This document shows, one piece after another, positions 9,209 through 18,847 of a stretch of 64,000 bases of DNA. Source of the stretch: Alphaproteobacteria bacterium (GTDB lineage: Bacteria > Pseudomonadota > Alphaproteobacteria > RF32 > CAG-239). Every line of letters starts with the position of its first letter. Within the stretch, counting starts at the first letter, position 1. The notes under the pieces were generated by a model that worked only from the letters and a program-made list of their open reading frames with translations, did not search any database and was not told the origin of the DNA. The translations under genes were made by a program, and so were the position numbers. The stretch covers positions 1 to 64,000 of the forward strand of contig SUUZ01000003.1 in NCBI GenBank assembly GCA_015062235.1. The letters run 5' to 3'.

Positions 9209-9235
9209 AGGACATTGCCTTTTCAACAATGTCCT
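9209..9235 (-). promoter_or_regulatory. Intercistronic hairpin at the rpsQ-rplN junction
   Basis: Perfect 9-base arms AGGACATTG (9209-9217) and CAATGTCCT (9227-9235). It marks the boundary where E. coli divides the S10 and spc operons. No T tract and no convincing promoter follow, so it may be a processing or attenuation site. Confidence 0.55.
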
Positions 9236-9251
9236 TAAAACAGTACATTTC

Positions 9252-9488
9252 TTAGGCGTTATCAACGATTACAGTCCAAGTCTTGGTTTTAGAATATGGA
9301 GCACATTCTTCAATACGAACCACATCGCCAACTTTGAACTGATTATTCTCATCATGAGCAGCATATTTTTTGCTTTTCTTGATGAATTTTCTATAAACAG
9401 GGTGCATAACTTGACGTTCTACACTAACGACAACTGTCTTATCCTGCTTATCACTTACAACAACACCCTGAAGAATTCTTTTAGGCAT
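9252..9488 (-). CDS. rpsQ: 30S ribosomal protein S17
   Basis: 78 aa. [20 protein letters not shown] and [19 protein letters not shown] are S17 signatures. It is a primary 16S rRNA binder and lies 13 bp after rpmC. Confidence 0.98.
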   Translation of the reverse strand: MPKRILQGVVVSDKQDKTVVVSVERQVMHPVYRKFIKKSKKYAAHDENNQFKVGDVVRIEECAPYSKTKTWTVIVDNA

Positions 9489-9501
9489 ATTATTTCTCCC
9501 T

Positions 9502-9699
9502 CTAGTTATTCTTCTTGCGCTCTGTAATGAGCGTGTTGATTTTTGCTACTTCTTTACGGACCTTTGCCAACTGAGCTGTATTTTGCAATTGTCCGGTAGA
9601 CTGTTGGATGCGCAAATTAAATTGTTCTTTTTTACATTCGACCAATTTAGATTCCAACTCATCCAAACTCATAGCACGAAGATCTTTAGTTTTTACCAT
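9502..9699 (-). CDS. rpmC: 50S ribosomal protein L29
   Basis: 65 aa two-helix protein. [24 protein letters not shown] and [16 protein letters not shown] match L29, which lies by the exit tunnel where trigger factor and SRP dock. Its start overlaps the rplP stop by one base. Confidence 0.98.
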   Translation of the reverse strand: MVKTKDLRAMSLDELESKLVECKKEQFNLRIQQSTGQLQNTAQLAKVRKEVAKINTLITERKKNN

Positions 9700-10127
9700 T
9701 ATTCTGCTCCCAGTTCTGAATTAAGTTTTTTCACAAACTTGGTTTTGATAGGTAGTTTTGCAGCACCTAAAGCCAAAGCTCTACGAGCAGTATCTTCATC
9801 AATACCACCACATTCAAACAAAACTCTACCTGGTTTAACTCTGGCAACCCAGAACTCAACAGAACCCTTACCTTTACCCATACGAACCTCGGCTGGTTTA
9901 TCAGTTACAGGAACATCTGGGAAAATTCTAATCCATAATTGGCCAAGTCTTTTCATTTCACGAGTAATCGCACGACGAGCAGCCTCAATTTGACGAGCTG
10001 TAATGCGCTCTGGTGTCAAAGCCTTCAAACCATATGAACCAAAACTTAACTCTGATCCGCCTTTGGCCAAGCCGTGAATACGACCCTTATGCTGTTTGCG
10101 GAATTTCAATCTTTTTGGACTTAACAT
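9699..10127 (-). CDS. rplP: 50S ribosomal protein L16
   Basis: 142 aa. [46 protein letters not shown] and [11 protein letters not shown] are diagnostic. L16 helps shape the A site. It lies 13 bp after rpsC. Confidence 0.98.
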   Translation of the reverse strand: MLSPKRLKFRKQHKGRIHGLAKGGSELSFGSYGLKALTPERITARQIEAARRAITREMKRLGQLWIRIFPDVPVTDKPAEVRMGKGKGSVEFWVARVKPGRVLFECGGIDEDTARRALALGAAKLPIKTKFVKKLNSELGAE

Positions 10128-10140
10128 TTTTATTCACCCA

Positions 10141-10809
10141 TTATTTCTGTTCAGCCAACTTTTTGTCCTGAGCCATTGGATCATGAGCCATAATTTCGCC
10201 CTTATAAATCCAAACTTTAATACCACAGGCACCATAAGTTGTATGAGCTGTTGAGGTAGCATAATCAATGTCAGCACGCAATGTGTGCAAAGGAACACGA
10301 CCTTCACGATAGTGCTCAGTTCTTGCAATTTCTGCGCCGCCTAAACGACCAGAACAAGCAACCTTAATACCTTCTGCACCCAAACGCAAAGCTGACTGCA
10401 TAACGCGTTTCATTGCACGACGGAAAGCAACACGTCTTTCCAATTGTTGAGCAACGCTATCTGCAACCAATTGTGCATCTAACTCAGGTTTTCTAACTTC
10501 CAAAATGTTTAATTGAACTTCAGAATCAGTCATCTTTTGGATTTCTTTTCTCAAAACCTCAATATCCTGACCCTTTTTACCAATTACAACACCTGGTCTT
10601 GCAGAGTGAATTGTAACTCTAGCTTTTTTAGCAGGACGTTCAATAACAATCTTGCTTATACCAGCCTGAGCCAATTTCTCTTTCAAGAATTCTTTAATTT
10701 TAACATCTTCGTGAAGGTAATCTGCATATTTGTCATCAGCATACCAACGAGAGTCCCAAGTACGGTTAACTCCAAGACGAAGACTTGTAGGATTTACTTT
10801 TTGTCCCAT
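10141..10809 (-). CDS. rpsC: 30S ribosomal protein S3
   Basis: 222 aa with the start at the ATG at 10809 ([13 protein letters not shown]). Ten extra in-frame codons upstream overlap rplV and are not part of the family alignment. The KH domain contains [14 protein letters not shown], and [25 protein letters not shown] marks the C-terminal domain. S3 is part of the mRNA entry helicase. The gene starts 4 bp after the rplV stop. Confidence 0.98.
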   Translation of the reverse strand: MGQKVNPTSLRLGVNRTWDSRWYADDKYADYLHEDVKIKEFLKEKLAQAGISKIVIERPAKKARVTIHSARPGVVIGKKGQDIEVLRKEIQKMTDSEVQLNILEVRKPELDAQLVADSVAQQLERRVAFRRAMKRVMQSALRLGAEGIKVACSGRLGGAEIARTEHYREGRVPLHTLRADIDYATSTAHTTYGACGIKVWIYKGEIMAHDPMAQDKKLAEQK

Positions 10810-10813
10810 TAGA

Positions 10814-11188
10814 TTACTCCCCACGCTCTGCCACAACAATAGTCATGTTTGAGAAAGGCTTCAAAACTCTAGCCCCTCTACCACGACCACGTGCATGCAT
10901 ACGTTTCATAACTAAACCTTTACCAACATAAGCCTCTTTAACAAAAAGCTTATCAATGTTAAGCTGGTGGTTATTTTCAGCATTGGCAATTGCAGATTGC
11001 AAAACAGCCAAAGCAGTCTTAGCAATTCTCTTCTTCGAAAAGCTGAGTTCAGCCACAGCCTTAGAAGCGCTCAAACCACGGATTGACTGAGCCACAAGGT
11101 TCAATTTACGAGGAGAAGTACGAATAGAGTGGCAAATAGCCAAAGCCTCATTTGCTTGTACTCTTCTTTCATTCTTAGTCTGACTCAT
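10814..11188 (-). CDS. rplV: 50S ribosomal protein L22
   Basis: 124 aa. [17 protein letters not shown] and [18 protein letters not shown], the tunnel-loop signature, identify L22. The N terminus is about ten residues longer than in E. coli. It lies 2 bp after rpsS. Confidence 0.98.
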   Translation of the reverse strand: MSQTKNERRVQANEALAICHSIRTSPRKLNLVAQSIRGLSASKAVAELSFSKKRIAKTALAVLQSAIANAENNHQLNIDKLFVKEAYVGKGLVMKRMHARGRGRGARVLKPFSNMTIVVAERGE

Positions 11189-11190
11189 AA

Positions 11191-11469
11191 TTAACCTCTC
11201 TTAGCTTTTTTGTCTGCAGCATGACCGTAAAATGTACGGGTAGGAGCAAACTCACCAAATTTATGACCAATCATATCCTCAGTAACTAATACTGGGATGA
11301 ACTTATGACCATTATGGACACCGAATGTCAAACCAACAAACTGTGGCAACATTGTCGAACGGCGAGACCAAATTTTAATCACTTCGTTACGCTTAGAAGC
11401 TCTAGCAGCCTCTGCTTTTTTCAGAAGATAGCCATCAACAAACGGCCCTTTCCATACGGAACGTGTCAT
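11191..11469 (-). CDS. rpsS: 30S ribosomal protein S19
   Basis: 92 aa. [18 protein letters not shown] and [25 protein letters not shown] are S19 signatures. It is in the head of the small subunit with S13. It lies 12 bp after rplB. Confidence 0.98.
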   Translation of the reverse strand: MTRSVWKGPFVDGYLLKKAEAARASKRNEVIKIWSRRSTMLPQFVGLTFGVHNGHKFIPVLVTEDMIGHKFGEFAPTRTFYGHAADKKAKRG

Positions 11470-11481
11470 TAGCGTTTCTCC

Positions 11482-12318
11482 TTATTTCTTTTTATTTTCA
11501 TGACGAGTTCTCATGATGAACTTGTCTGTTTTCTTGTTAGTACGAGTTTTAGCACCCTTAGTTGGTTTACCCCAAGGAGTAACAGGATGACGACCGCCTG
11601 ATGTACGACCTTCACCACCACCGTGTGGGTGATCAACTGGGTTCATAGCAACACCACGAGAAACTGGACGATTACCTAACCAACGATTACGACCAGCTTT
11701 ACCAAGTGATTTGTTTTGGTTATCAGGGTTAGATACTGCTCCAACAGTAGCCAAACATTCTTCACGAACCACCCTTAACTCACCAGAACTCAATTTCAAT
11801 TGAGCATAGCCAGCATCTTTACCAACCAATTGAGCATAACAACCTGCTGAACGAACCAATTGTCCACCTTTTCCAGCCTTTAACTCAACGTTATGAATGA
11901 TAGTACCAACTGGCATACTCTTTAAAGGCATAGCATTTCCTGGTTTGATATCAGCTTTTTCAGAAGAAATAACTTTATCACCAGCTTTCAATCTCTGAGG
12001 AGCTAAAATATAAGCCTTTTCGCCATCTTCATAGCTAATTAAAGCAATAAAAGCTGAGCGATTAGGATCATATTCTATTCTCTCTACAGTAGCCTCTAAA
12101 TCAAATTTTCTACGTTTAAAGTCAATCACGCGCAATTTGCGTTTATGACCGCCACCAATTCTACGACTGGTAACATGACCGAAGTTATCACGACCACCAG
12201 TTTTTGTCAAACCAACAGTCAATGTCTTCTCAGGTTTACCTTTGTACAACTCGCTTCTGTCAACGATAACGAGCTGACGAAGTCCAGGAGATGTGGGCTT
12301 ATAATTTTTCAATGCCAT
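11482..12318 (-). CDS. rplB: 50S ribosomal protein L2
   Basis: 278 aa. The C-terminal [22 protein letters not shown] is the highly conserved L2 block with the histidine near the peptidyl transferase centre. [22 protein letters not shown] marks the N-terminal RNA-binding domain. It lies 3 bp after rplW. Confidence 0.99.
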   Translation of the reverse strand: MALKNYKPTSPGLRQLVIVDRSELYKGKPEKTLTVGLTKTGGRDNFGHVTSRRIGGGHKRKLRVIDFKRRKFDLEATVERIEYDPNRSAFIALISYEDGEKAYILAPQRLKAGDKVISSEKADIKPGNAMPLKSMPVGTIIHNVELKAGKGGQLVRSAGCYAQLVGKDAGYAQLKLSSGELRVVREECLATVGAVSNPDNQNKSLGKAGRNRWLGNRPVSRGVAMNPVDHPHGGGEGRTSGGRHPVTPWGKPTKGAKTRTNKKTDKFIMRTRHENKKK

Positions 12319-12321
12319 TTT

Positions 12322-12639
12322 TTAAATTCCTGTAGTAACATCAATGTTTTGACCTTCGGCAAGAGTAACCACAGCCTTTTTATAGTCAGAACGCTGACCT
12401 ATACGACCACGGAAAACTTTTTCCTTACCGTTTGTACGAATTGTATTCACTTTGTTTACTTTAACATTAAAGATTGCCTCAACAGCAGCCTTAACTTCGT
12501 CTTTGTTTGCAGACAAAGGAACTATAAATGTAACTTTTCCATTTTCTGAAGAAATCATAGATTTTTCAGTAATAACTGGACGCACTAAAGTATCATACAT
12601 TTTAGCTGTTACATTGTTTGTTTTCTTAGACTTACTCAT
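12322..12639 (-). CDS. rplW: 50S ribosomal protein L23
   Basis: 105 aa from the ATG at 12639. Seven codons further upstream are open but lie inside rplD. Its ATG overlaps the rplD TGA as ATGA, typical coupling. [10 protein letters not shown] and [33 protein letters not shown] are L23 signatures. L23 forms the SRP and trigger factor dock at the tunnel exit. Confidence 0.97.
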   Translation of the reverse strand: MSKSKKTNNVTAKMYDTLVRPVITEKSMISSENGKVTFIVPLSANKDEVKAAVEAIFNVKVNKVNTIRTNGKEKVFRGRIGQRSDYKKAVVTLAEGQNIDVTTGI

Positions 12640-13256
12640 TTCAATCTTTCTCCTAAGCAAACAACTGCATCTTTAGTCAAGACCAATTTTTCTTTTCTCA
12701 AGATGTCATAAACGTTAGCACCAACAGTTGGCAAAACATCAACACCAACGATATTACGAGAAGCAAGAGCAAAGTTTGTATCAACTTCTTTTCCATCAAT
12801 AAACAAGCTGTTTTTCAAACCACAAGCTATCAATTTCTCGTTCAACAACTTAGTCTTTGGTTCAGCCAATTTAGCCTCGTCGATAATAACTAAATTACCC
12901 TCTTGAGCTTTAGCAGACAAAGCTGTCTTCAACCCAAGTTGACGAAACTTTTTAGTCAAATCATGCGAATGATCACGAACAACTGGACCAAACACAACAC
13001 CACCTTTACGGAATTGAGTACCCTTGCGAGAACCTTGACGAGCACGACCACCGCCTTTTTGCTTAAATGGCTTAGCAGGAGTCAATGCAACTTCCGAGCG
13101 ACCTTTTGTCTTGTGTGTTCCAGCCTGAAGTCTAGCTAATTGCCAAACAACAACGCGGTGCAAGATATCAGCACAAACTTCCAAACCAAAAATAGATTTG
13201 TCAAGTTCAATTGAGCCAACTACCTTATTTTCTAAATTCAAGATGTCCTGTTTCAT
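12636..13256 (-). CDS. rplD: 50S ribosomal protein L4
   Basis: 206 aa from the ATG at 13256, which has AAGGA seven bases upstream; an in-frame ATG three codons earlier has that sequence directly abutting it. [16 protein letters not shown] and [25 protein letters not shown] are the tunnel-loop signatures. L4 represses the S10 operon in E. coli through the leader. A 214-nt leader exists here, but regulation by L4 is unproven. Confidence 0.97.
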   Translation of the reverse strand: MKQDILNLENKVVGSIELDKSIFGLEVCADILHRVVVWQLARLQAGTHKTKGRSEVALTPAKPFKQKGGGRARQGSRKGTQFRKGGVVFGPVVRDHSHDLTKKFRQLGLKTALSAKAQEGNLVIIDEAKLAEPKTKLLNEKLIACGLKNSLFIDGKEVDTNFALASRNIVGVDVLPTVGANVYDILRKEKLVLTKDAVVCLGERLK

Positions 13257-13276
13257 TATCTTCATCCTTATAATCT

Positions 13277-14002
13277 CTATGCATTTTCAGCTGGAGCTTC
13301 AACTTCAGCTTTAGCAACAGGTTCATCAACTTTAATCAAACCAGCAGGCATTGGCAATTGCACTGAAGAAGATTTTTTAACAGCATCAGTAACATATACC
13401 CAGCCATTTTCAGAACCAGGAACGCCACCTTTAACCATAATCAATCCCTTATCAGCATTAACAGCTACAACCTTCAAGTTTTGAACAGTAACACGTTCAT
13501 CACCCATATGCCCAGCCATTTTTTTGCCTTTAAATACCTTACCAGGATCTTGTCTTTGTCCTGTAGAACCATGAGAACGGTGAGAAATAGACACACCGTG
13601 CGTAGCTTCCAAACCAGCAAAGTTGTGGCGCTTCATAACACCAGCAAAACCTTTACCAATAGATGTTCCACAAACGTCAACAAATTGACCTGGAACAAAA
13701 TGTTCTACAGATAGTTTATCACCAACAGAAAGAAGACAATCTTCAGAAACTCTGAACTCTGCCAACTTTTTCTTTGGTTCAATATTAGCCTTTGCAAAAT
13801 ATCCCTTCAATGGTTTTGACAAATTCTTTGCTTTTACAGAGCCGCAACCCAACTGAACAGATGTATAACCATCCTTTTCTTGAGTTTTTACAGCGACAAC
13901 TTCCAAGCCGTCAACTTGCAAAACAGTAACAGGCACGTGAGTACCATCTACATCAAAAATGCGGGACATTCCAAGTTTTTTTGCAATTAGACCTGTACGC
14001 AT
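13277..14002 (-). CDS. rplC: 50S ribosomal protein L3
   Basis: 241 aa. [16 protein letters not shown] and the conserved [25 protein letters not shown] block (the glutamine methylation region) are diagnostic. A short alanine- and glutamate-rich tail follows, as in many alphaproteobacteria. Confidence 0.98.
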   Translation of the reverse strand: MRTGLIAKKLGMSRIFDVDGTHVPVTVLQVDGLEVVAVKTQEKDGYTSVQLGCGSVKAKNLSKPLKGYFAKANIEPKKKLAEFRVSEDCLLSVGDKLSVEHFVPGQFVDVCGTSIGKGFAGVMKRHNFAGLEATHGVSISHRSHGSTGQRQDPGKVFKGKKMAGHMGDERVTVQNLKVVAVNADKGLIMVKGGVPGSENGWVYVTDAVKKSSSVQLPMPAGLIKVDEPVAKAEVEAPAENA

Positions 14003-14067
14003 TATTAGTTTTTCCTTTTCTTAATAGGTTGACTTAATTTTTTACCTAAAACCAAGCCAACATTAAA

Positions 14068-14376
14068 TTATAACTTAATTTCAACATTAACACCAGCAGC
14101 CAAATCAAGCTTCATCAAAGCATCAACTGTTTGTGGTGTTGGATCTACGATATCTAAAAGTCTTTTGTGAGTTCTGATTTCGAACTGTTCACGAGATTTT
14201 TTATTAACGTGAGGAGATCTATTCACAGTAAACTTCTCGATTCTTGTTGGTAGAGGAATAGGACCTCTAACATTAGCGCCTGTTCTTTTGGCTGTGTGAA
14301 CGATTTCTTTAGTAGAAAGATCCAGCAAACGATGGTCAAAAGCTTTCAAGCGAATTCTAATATTCTGTGTATCCAT
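14068..14376 (-). CDS. rpsJ: 30S ribosomal protein S10
   Basis: 102 aa from the ATG at 14376 ([15 protein letters not shown]), the family start. [21 protein letters not shown] is the S10 signature. It is first in the S10 operon, about 214 nt downstream of the predicted transcription start. The usual upstream genes rpsL, rpsG, fusA and tuf are absent from this side. Confidence 0.98.
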   Translation of the reverse strand: MDTQNIRIRLKAFDHRLLDLSTKEIVHTAKRTGANVRGPIPLPTRIEKFTVNRSPHVNKKSREQFEIRTHKRLLDIVDPTPQTVDALMKLDLAAGVNVEIKL

Positions 14377-14596
14377 CTTAAACACTTTTCCTTATAACTA
14401 GACGGCATAAATCCACCATTTCAGAATTTTGCCATCTAAAAGTTAAACCTTTATGCAGAGCCTTACAGTTTTTTATTTTTACCCGTTTAAACAAACGCTC
14501 TAACTCAATATAAAGTCAGAAAAACCTAAGGTTGCGCTATGTTTTATATCGCAAAGATTAGTGGGTATATTACTCCAATCTCTTTGACACAGGCGC

Positions 14597-14625
14597 TTTG
14601 TAACACATCTAAAACATAATTGCAA
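14597..14625 (-). promoter_or_regulatory. Promoter of the S10 operon
   Basis: On the minus strand TTGCAA (14625-14620), a 17-base spacer, and TACAAA (14602-14597). The predicted start near 14590 gives a leader of about 214 nt with room for a regulatory structure. The -35 hexamer and spacing match those of the rpoBC promoter at 42621-42649. Nothing coding is evident in 14377-14871. Confidence 0.65.
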
Positions 14626-14666
14626 GCAAAAAAAATGAAAAAAATGAAAAAAAATTACTACTCCAC

Positions 14667-14747
14667 GATTCTGCAAACAAAGACTCAGAGTCAATTTGAG
14701 TCACTTCAAAAATTTTGTCCAATCAGAGTCTAAACATATTAGACTCT
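14667..14747. promoter_or_regulatory. Cluster of six GANTC sites and a palindrome upstream of the S10 promoter
   Basis: GANTC occurs at 14667-14671, 14682-14686, 14688-14692, 14698-14702, 14726-14730 and 14742-14746. The last two lie in a perfect inverted repeat, AGAGTCTAA (14725-14733) and TTAGACTCT (14739-14747). GANTC is the CcrM methylation site of alphaproteobacteria. The cluster begins 42 bases upstream of the -35 hexamer. Confidence 0.7.
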
Positions 14748-14871
14748 ATTAAAATAATCATTGTTAAATACAAAAAACGAACAAGAAAATATTTGATTTT
14801 TTTTCAAGCTTGATTTATCATCTGCCCATTATTAAAAATTATGATGTTAAACTATTTAAATATTATGAAGT

Positions 14872-15255
14872 ATGGAAACAGGCGAAATTATTTTTTGGTC
14901 AGTAATTGCTATTTGCGCTATCGTATTTATTGTAATTTTCAGTATACTATTAAAAGAATTTAGAAAACTACTAAAAAGAGCTGAAAAATATGGTGAGGAA
15001 GTGCGAAAAAAAACAAAAGCTTTAAATAATGGCAGTAAACCTAAAACTTTCTATGAGGTAATTATTGAACCATCAAGCGGTTCTGATCTTTCTGATGTTT
15101 TGAAAGAGATGAAAATTTTAAGCACTTTTATTAAACTACCCATGCGCGCCGTATTTAATAACAAGAAACTCCCTATTACATCGACAACTAATCTTGATGT
15201 AGTTGCATCTTGTTATTATAAGAATATAGATATAAAAAATGTACATAGAATTTAA
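14872..15255 (+). CDS. Unknown protein with an N-terminal membrane helix
   Basis: 127 aa, not recognised. Residues 7-30 are a hydrophobic helix (IIFWSVIAICAIVFIVIFSILL), followed by a basic stretch (KEFRKLLKRAEKYGEEVRKKTK) and a soluble domain. It is likely an inner-membrane protein with a cytoplasmic tail. It is followed 12 bp later by another membrane-anchored unknown on the same strand, so the two probably form an operon. No clear ribosome binding site is seen. Confidence 0.6.
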   Translation: METGEIIFWSVIAICAIVFIVIFSILLKEFRKLLKRAEKYGEEVRKKTKALNNGSKPKTFYEVIIEPSSGSDLSDVLKEMKILSTFIKLPMRAVFNNKKLPITSTTNLDVVASCYYKNIDIKNVHRI

Positions 15256-15267
15256 AAACTTTGCATT

Positions 15268-15885
15268 ATGAACACTACTTGTTTTTTGATTGGCACATCG
15301 TTTTTTATTTTTGCGGCTTGCTCTCTTATTTTTGCAGCTTGTTTTTTTGCTTTTTTTAGTCCTATTAATGACAACAATATAGGAATACACAAAAACAAAA
15401 AAGAGAAAAAAGAGCTTATTAAGCCAGGGTATTACTGGTATGAAGATGATACATTTTCACGATCAAGAATACCAGATAAAAAAATAAAGGCAATTGTTGA
15501 ACTTATTGAAGACGACTTTATATATGGTGACTTAACTGCCTCAGAACTTTTTACCATAAAAGAACAGCAACTCACTTGGGACGATGCTAAAAAATTTTTT
15601 GAAAACTTCTCTTATCCTTGCAAAGAGAATGAAAAAATAGTTTGGTATAATATTCACCAACTAATTAAAGTTCTAAAAAAAGCTTGTTCTAGATGTCATC
15701 CTCGTGTTGGATGTCACTGGTCTTGTTCAGAGTGTTGTAGTTTGCAAGAGAATGCATATATCTTTGATCTTCATCTTAATGATACCTTTGATACTCCAAA
15801 AAGTAACAAACACTACGTTCGTCCAGTAATTGCAATGAAGTGCTCCAATAACTTTTCGCTAATTGTTATAGATATGTCACTTTAA
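15268..15885 (+). CDS. Unknown membrane-anchored protein with a cysteine cluster
   Basis: 205 aa, not recognised. A hydrophobic N terminus (residues 5-31, rich in Phe and Ala with three Cys) is followed by a soluble region that contains KPGYYWYEDDTFS and a segment with tryptophan-aspartate repeats. Residues about 145-165 hold CSRCHPRVGCHWSCSECC, a dense Cys/His cluster that could bind metal. It follows the membrane protein at 14872-15255 and ends in a shared terminator. Its C-terminal layout faintly recalls domains found in surface proteins of gut bacteria, but I cannot name a family. Confidence 0.6.
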   Translation: MNTTCFLIGTSFFIFAACSLIFAACFFAFFSPINDNNIGIHKNKKEKKELIKPGYYWYEDDTFSRSRIPDKKIKAIVELIEDDFIYGDLTASELFTIKEQQLTWDDAKKFFENFSYPCKENEKIVWYNIHQLIKVLKKACSRCHPRVGCHWSCSECCSLQENAYIFDLHLNDTFDTPKSNKHYVRPVIAMKCSNNFSLIVIDMSL

Positions 15886-15896
15886 CAAACATCATC

Positions 15897-15930
15897 AAAC
15901 CCCTCACAACAATAAAATTGTGAGGGGTTT
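15897..15930. terminator. Bidirectional terminator between the unknown gene pair and ftsH
   Basis: Perfect 13-base arms AAACCCCTCACAA (15897-15909) and TTGTGAGGGGTTT (15918-15930). It sits between converging genes. Confidence 0.85.
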
Positions 15931-15959
15931 CCAATTACTCAAGCATCACAGTCCAAAAT

Positions 15960-17825
15960 CTACAACTCAGGTATCGACGCCTTAGTCTTTTTCTCTTCTG
16001 CAACTGGAGCATCTGCTCCTTTAGCAATCTGCTTACCTGCAAGAATGTCTTTGATTTCTTCACCTGTTAAGGTTTCATACTCAATCAAAGCTTCAGATAG
16101 CTTTTCCCAATCGTCTTGATGCTCAGACAAAAGCTTTTTAGCTCCTTCATAACCACCTAAAACAAGCGCCTTAATCTCTGCATCAACCAATTTGGCTGTT
16201 TCTTCACTCATATTTTTGCTCTGAGTAACCGATTTTCCTAAAAATACTTCACCAGTATTTTCAGCATACAAAACAGGACCAAGTTTTTCACTCATACCCC
16301 ACTCAGTCACCATTGAACGTGCCAAGTTTGTAGCGGCAGCAATATCCGAAGAAGCACCTGAAGTAATTTTTTTGGGACCAAACTTTAGTTCTTCGGCTAC
16401 ACGCCCTCCCATAGTAATAATAAGACGCGACAACATCTTGGTTTTGGAATAAGAATATTGATCCTTTTCTGGCAACTGCTGCACCATCCCTAAAGCACGA
16501 CCCCTAGGAATAATTGTCGCTTTATGAATAGGATCTGTTTCTTCCACAAATAATGAGCAAATCGCATGACCAGCCTCATGATACGCAGTCAATTTTTTCT
16601 CATTTTCATCCATAGCCATGGATTTACGTTCCGTTCCCATCAAAACCTTATCTTTGGCTTCATCAAAATCTTTTGATGTAACTTTAGTCTTATTTTTACG
16701 AGCAGCAAGTAATGCAGCCTCATTCACCAAATTAGCCAAATCAGCTCCCGAAAAACCTGGAGTACCACGAGCAATTACCGACAAATTTACATCTTTGGCC
16801 AACGGTACTTTTTTAACATGAACGTTTAATATTTCTTCACGTCCTTTTTTATCTGGATTCGTAACAGTAACCTGTCTATCAAAACGTCCTGGACGCAACA
16901 AAGCTGGGTCCAAAACATCAGGACGGTTCGTTGCTGCAATCAAAATAACATTTTCTTTTTCTTCAAAACCATCCATTTCTACCAAAAGTTGGTTTAATGT
17001 TTGCTCCCTTTCATCATTACCACCACCAAGACCAGCACCACGATGACGCCCTACCGCATCAATTTCATCAATAAACAATAAACATGGAGCATTTTTCTTG
17101 GCTTGTGCAAACATATCTCTGACACGGCTTGCACCCACACCAACAAACATCTCTACAAAATCAGAACCAGAGATTGAAAAGAACGGTACATCAGCTTCTC
17201 CAGCAACAGCTTTTGCCAACAATGTTTTACCAGTTCCTGGAGGTCCAACCATCAAAACACCTTTCGGAATTTTACCGCCTAAACGTTGAAATTTTGCTGG
17301 ATCTTTCAAAAAGTCTATAACCTCTTCCAATTCTTGCTTAGCCTCATCAGCTCCAGCAACATCAGCAAAAGTAACTTTTTTAGTATTCTCAATTAACCTT
17401 GCACGAGATTTACCAAAACTCATTGCTTTATTATTACCCGCATTTGCTTGGCGCATAAAAAACACCCAAACTCCAATAAGCAACAACATAGGAAACCATG
17501 AAATAAACATACCCCACAAATTATCACCTGTAGTATCCTCTGGTGCAGCGGTAACCTTAACATCATTCTTGCGTAAATTTTCAACCATTGAAGGATCATA
17601 CGGCGCATAGGTATAAAACCTTGCACCATTCGTAGCTGTACCACTAATACTCGCCCCCGTAATAGTAACCTCTGATATTTGCTTATTTTCCACCCTGTCC
17701 ATAAATTCAGAAAATGCCAACTGCTCTGCTCCCACTTTAGCAGGATCACCAGCAATAAAGCTCATAATCAATGACAAGACAACAAATATACCAAGCCAAA
17801 TAAAAAAACTTTTTCCCATACCCAT
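15960..17825 (-). CDS. ftsH: ATP-dependent zinc metalloprotease FtsH
   Basis: 621 aa membrane-anchored AAA protease that removes misassembled membrane proteins and regulators, classically sigma-32. Two membrane helices lie near residues 5-25 and 105-125. Walker A GPPGTGKT is near 193-200, followed by [12 protein letters not shown] (Walker B) and the second region of homology [11 protein letters not shown]. The zinc site HEAGH is near 414-418. Start MGMGKS has AAGGA seven bases upstream. It stands alone between two terminators. Confidence 0.98.
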   Translation of the reverse strand: MGMGKSFFIWLGIFVVLSLIMSFIAGDPAKVGAEQLAFSEFMDRVENKQISEVTITGASISGTATNGARFYTYAPYDPSMVENLRKNDVKVTAAPEDTTGDNLWGMFISWFPMLLLIGVWVFFMRQANAGNNKAMSFGKSRARLIENTKKVTFADVAGADEAKQELEEVIDFLKDPAKFQRLGGKIPKGVLMVGPPGTGKTLLAKAVAGEADVPFFSISGSDFVEMFVGVGASRVRDMFAQAKKNAPCLLFIDEIDAVGRHRGAGLGGGNDEREQTLNQLLVEMDGFEEKENVILIAATNRPDVLDPALLRPGRFDRQVTVTNPDKKGREEILNVHVKKVPLAKDVNLSVIARGTPGFSGADLANLVNEAALLAARKNKTKVTSKDFDEAKDKVLMGTERKSMAMDENEKKLTAYHEAGHAICSLFVEETDPIHKATIIPRGRALGMVQQLPEKDQYSYSKTKMLSRLIITMGGRVAEELKFGPKKITSGASSDIAAATNLARSMVTEWGMSEKLGPVLYAENTGEVFLGKSVTQSKNMSEETAKLVDAEIKALVLGGYEGAKKLLSEHQDDWEKLSEALIEYETLTGEEIKDILAGKQIAKGADAPVAEEKKTKASIPEL

Positions 17826-17912
17826 ATCAAGATCCTTAAATAAAAAACTTCATCTTTTTATATATAGTTTTTTTATTTTCAAAACACAAGAGCTTGTAAA
17901 ATATTACTAACG

Positions 17913-17944
17913 AAAAAAGCTGTTCCTTTCGAAACAGCTTTTTT
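17913..17944. terminator. Terminator between the DsbA-like gene and ftsH
   Basis: Arms AAAAAAGCTGTT (17913-17924) and AACAGCTTTTTT (17933-17944). The symmetrical A and T runs allow function in both directions; the DsbA-like gene ends just upstream on the minus strand. Confidence 0.8.
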
Positions 17945-17966
17945 ATAAATAAATTTTCAACAAAAA

Positions 17967-18689
17967 TTATTTAGCAGCATCAATAGCTTCTTGAATAACA
18001 GAAGCATCAAGAGTCTGTAAAATTTTGTTGTTGAAAACCAATGTTGGAACTCCGCCAACTTGGATTTTACCTGCTAATTCAGAAACAGCATTCATTGTTT
18101 CTTGAACTTTTGCAGATTTCATATCTTCTTTAGCTTTTGCGACATCAAGACCAACATTAGCAAGAGCTTCATCAACCTTAGCTTCTGTTAATCTACCTTC
18201 TGTTTCAAATAAAGCTGTGTAAACCTCAGCAAATTTACCTTGTTCACCAGCAGCCAAAGCAGCTTGAGCAGCATATTTAGAAACTGGAGACAAAAATGCC
18301 ATTGGTTTTGCTACAATTTTAACATCTGGATTCTTTGCTGCAATCTCTTTCAAAGCTGGATATATTTTATGACAATATCCACAAGAAAAATCAAAGAATT
18401 CAACCAAAACCAACTTACCTTCTGGGTTAGCAATGATACCATCACCAGCACGGTTGTTTAATTCTTCAGCATTAGCTTTAAGATTTTCTTCAACTTTCTT
18501 CATAGCTTCTTCTCTTTGTTTTATATCATAAGCTTGCATTGCTTCGATAATCAACTCAGGCTTAGCTTTGAGAACCTCTTCAACATTACCACTTTGTTTG
18601 CATGTACAACAAATAATGCACATAACTAGCGCTGCAACTGCAACAACCAAAGCAGCTAAAGACACATAAACAGCATTAATTTTTTTCAT
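17967..18689 (-). CDS. DsbA-family thiol-disulphide oxidoreductase
   Basis: 240 aa from the ATG at 18689 (AAGGA seven bases upstream); five more codons are open upstream. An N-terminal membrane anchor (residues 7-29) precedes a helical linker and a thioredoxin fold with the active site C103-G-Y-C106 and the cis-proline loop GGVPTLVF. This matches the Com1/BdbD-like DsbA branch found in Rickettsia and Legionella relatives. It likely forms or isomerises disulphides in the periplasm. The cysteine-rich exported proteins in this window are plausible clients, an inference. Confidence 0.93.
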   Translation of the reverse strand: MKKINAVYVSLAALVVAVAALVMCIICCTCKQSGNVEEVLKAKPELIIEAMQAYDIKQREEAMKKVEENLKANAEELNNRAGDGIIANPEGKLVLVEFFDFSCGYCHKIYPALKEIAAKNPDVKIVAKPMAFLSPVSKYAAQAALAAGEQGKFAEVYTALFETEGRLTEAKVDEALANVGLDVAKAKEDMKSAKVQETMNAVSELAGKIQVGGVPTLVFNNKILQTLDASVIQEAIDAAK

Positions 18690-18847
18690 TTTAATTTCCT
18701 TCAAAATATTATAATATTTTCAAAAACAAATGTATATTAAACAATCGAAATATTATTTACAAGACAAAAATAAATCTTATTGATAATATAAAAAATATGG
18801 TTCATAAATAATTATAACAAATCAAAAAACAATATGGGATAAATAAA

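Noticed and set aside
10810..10839. Upstream extension of rpsC by ten codons
   Set aside because: It overlaps the end of rplV and the family N terminus MGQKVNP begins at 10809.
14500..14694. 64-codon frame on the minus strand upstream of rpsJ
   Set aside because: It overlaps the S10 promoter and the GANTC cluster, and has no ribosome binding site or protein-like composition.
15136..15390. 84-codon lysine/serine-rich frame on the minus strand
   Set aside because: It is antisense to the two unknown plus-strand genes and shows the low-complexity composition of a shadow frame.
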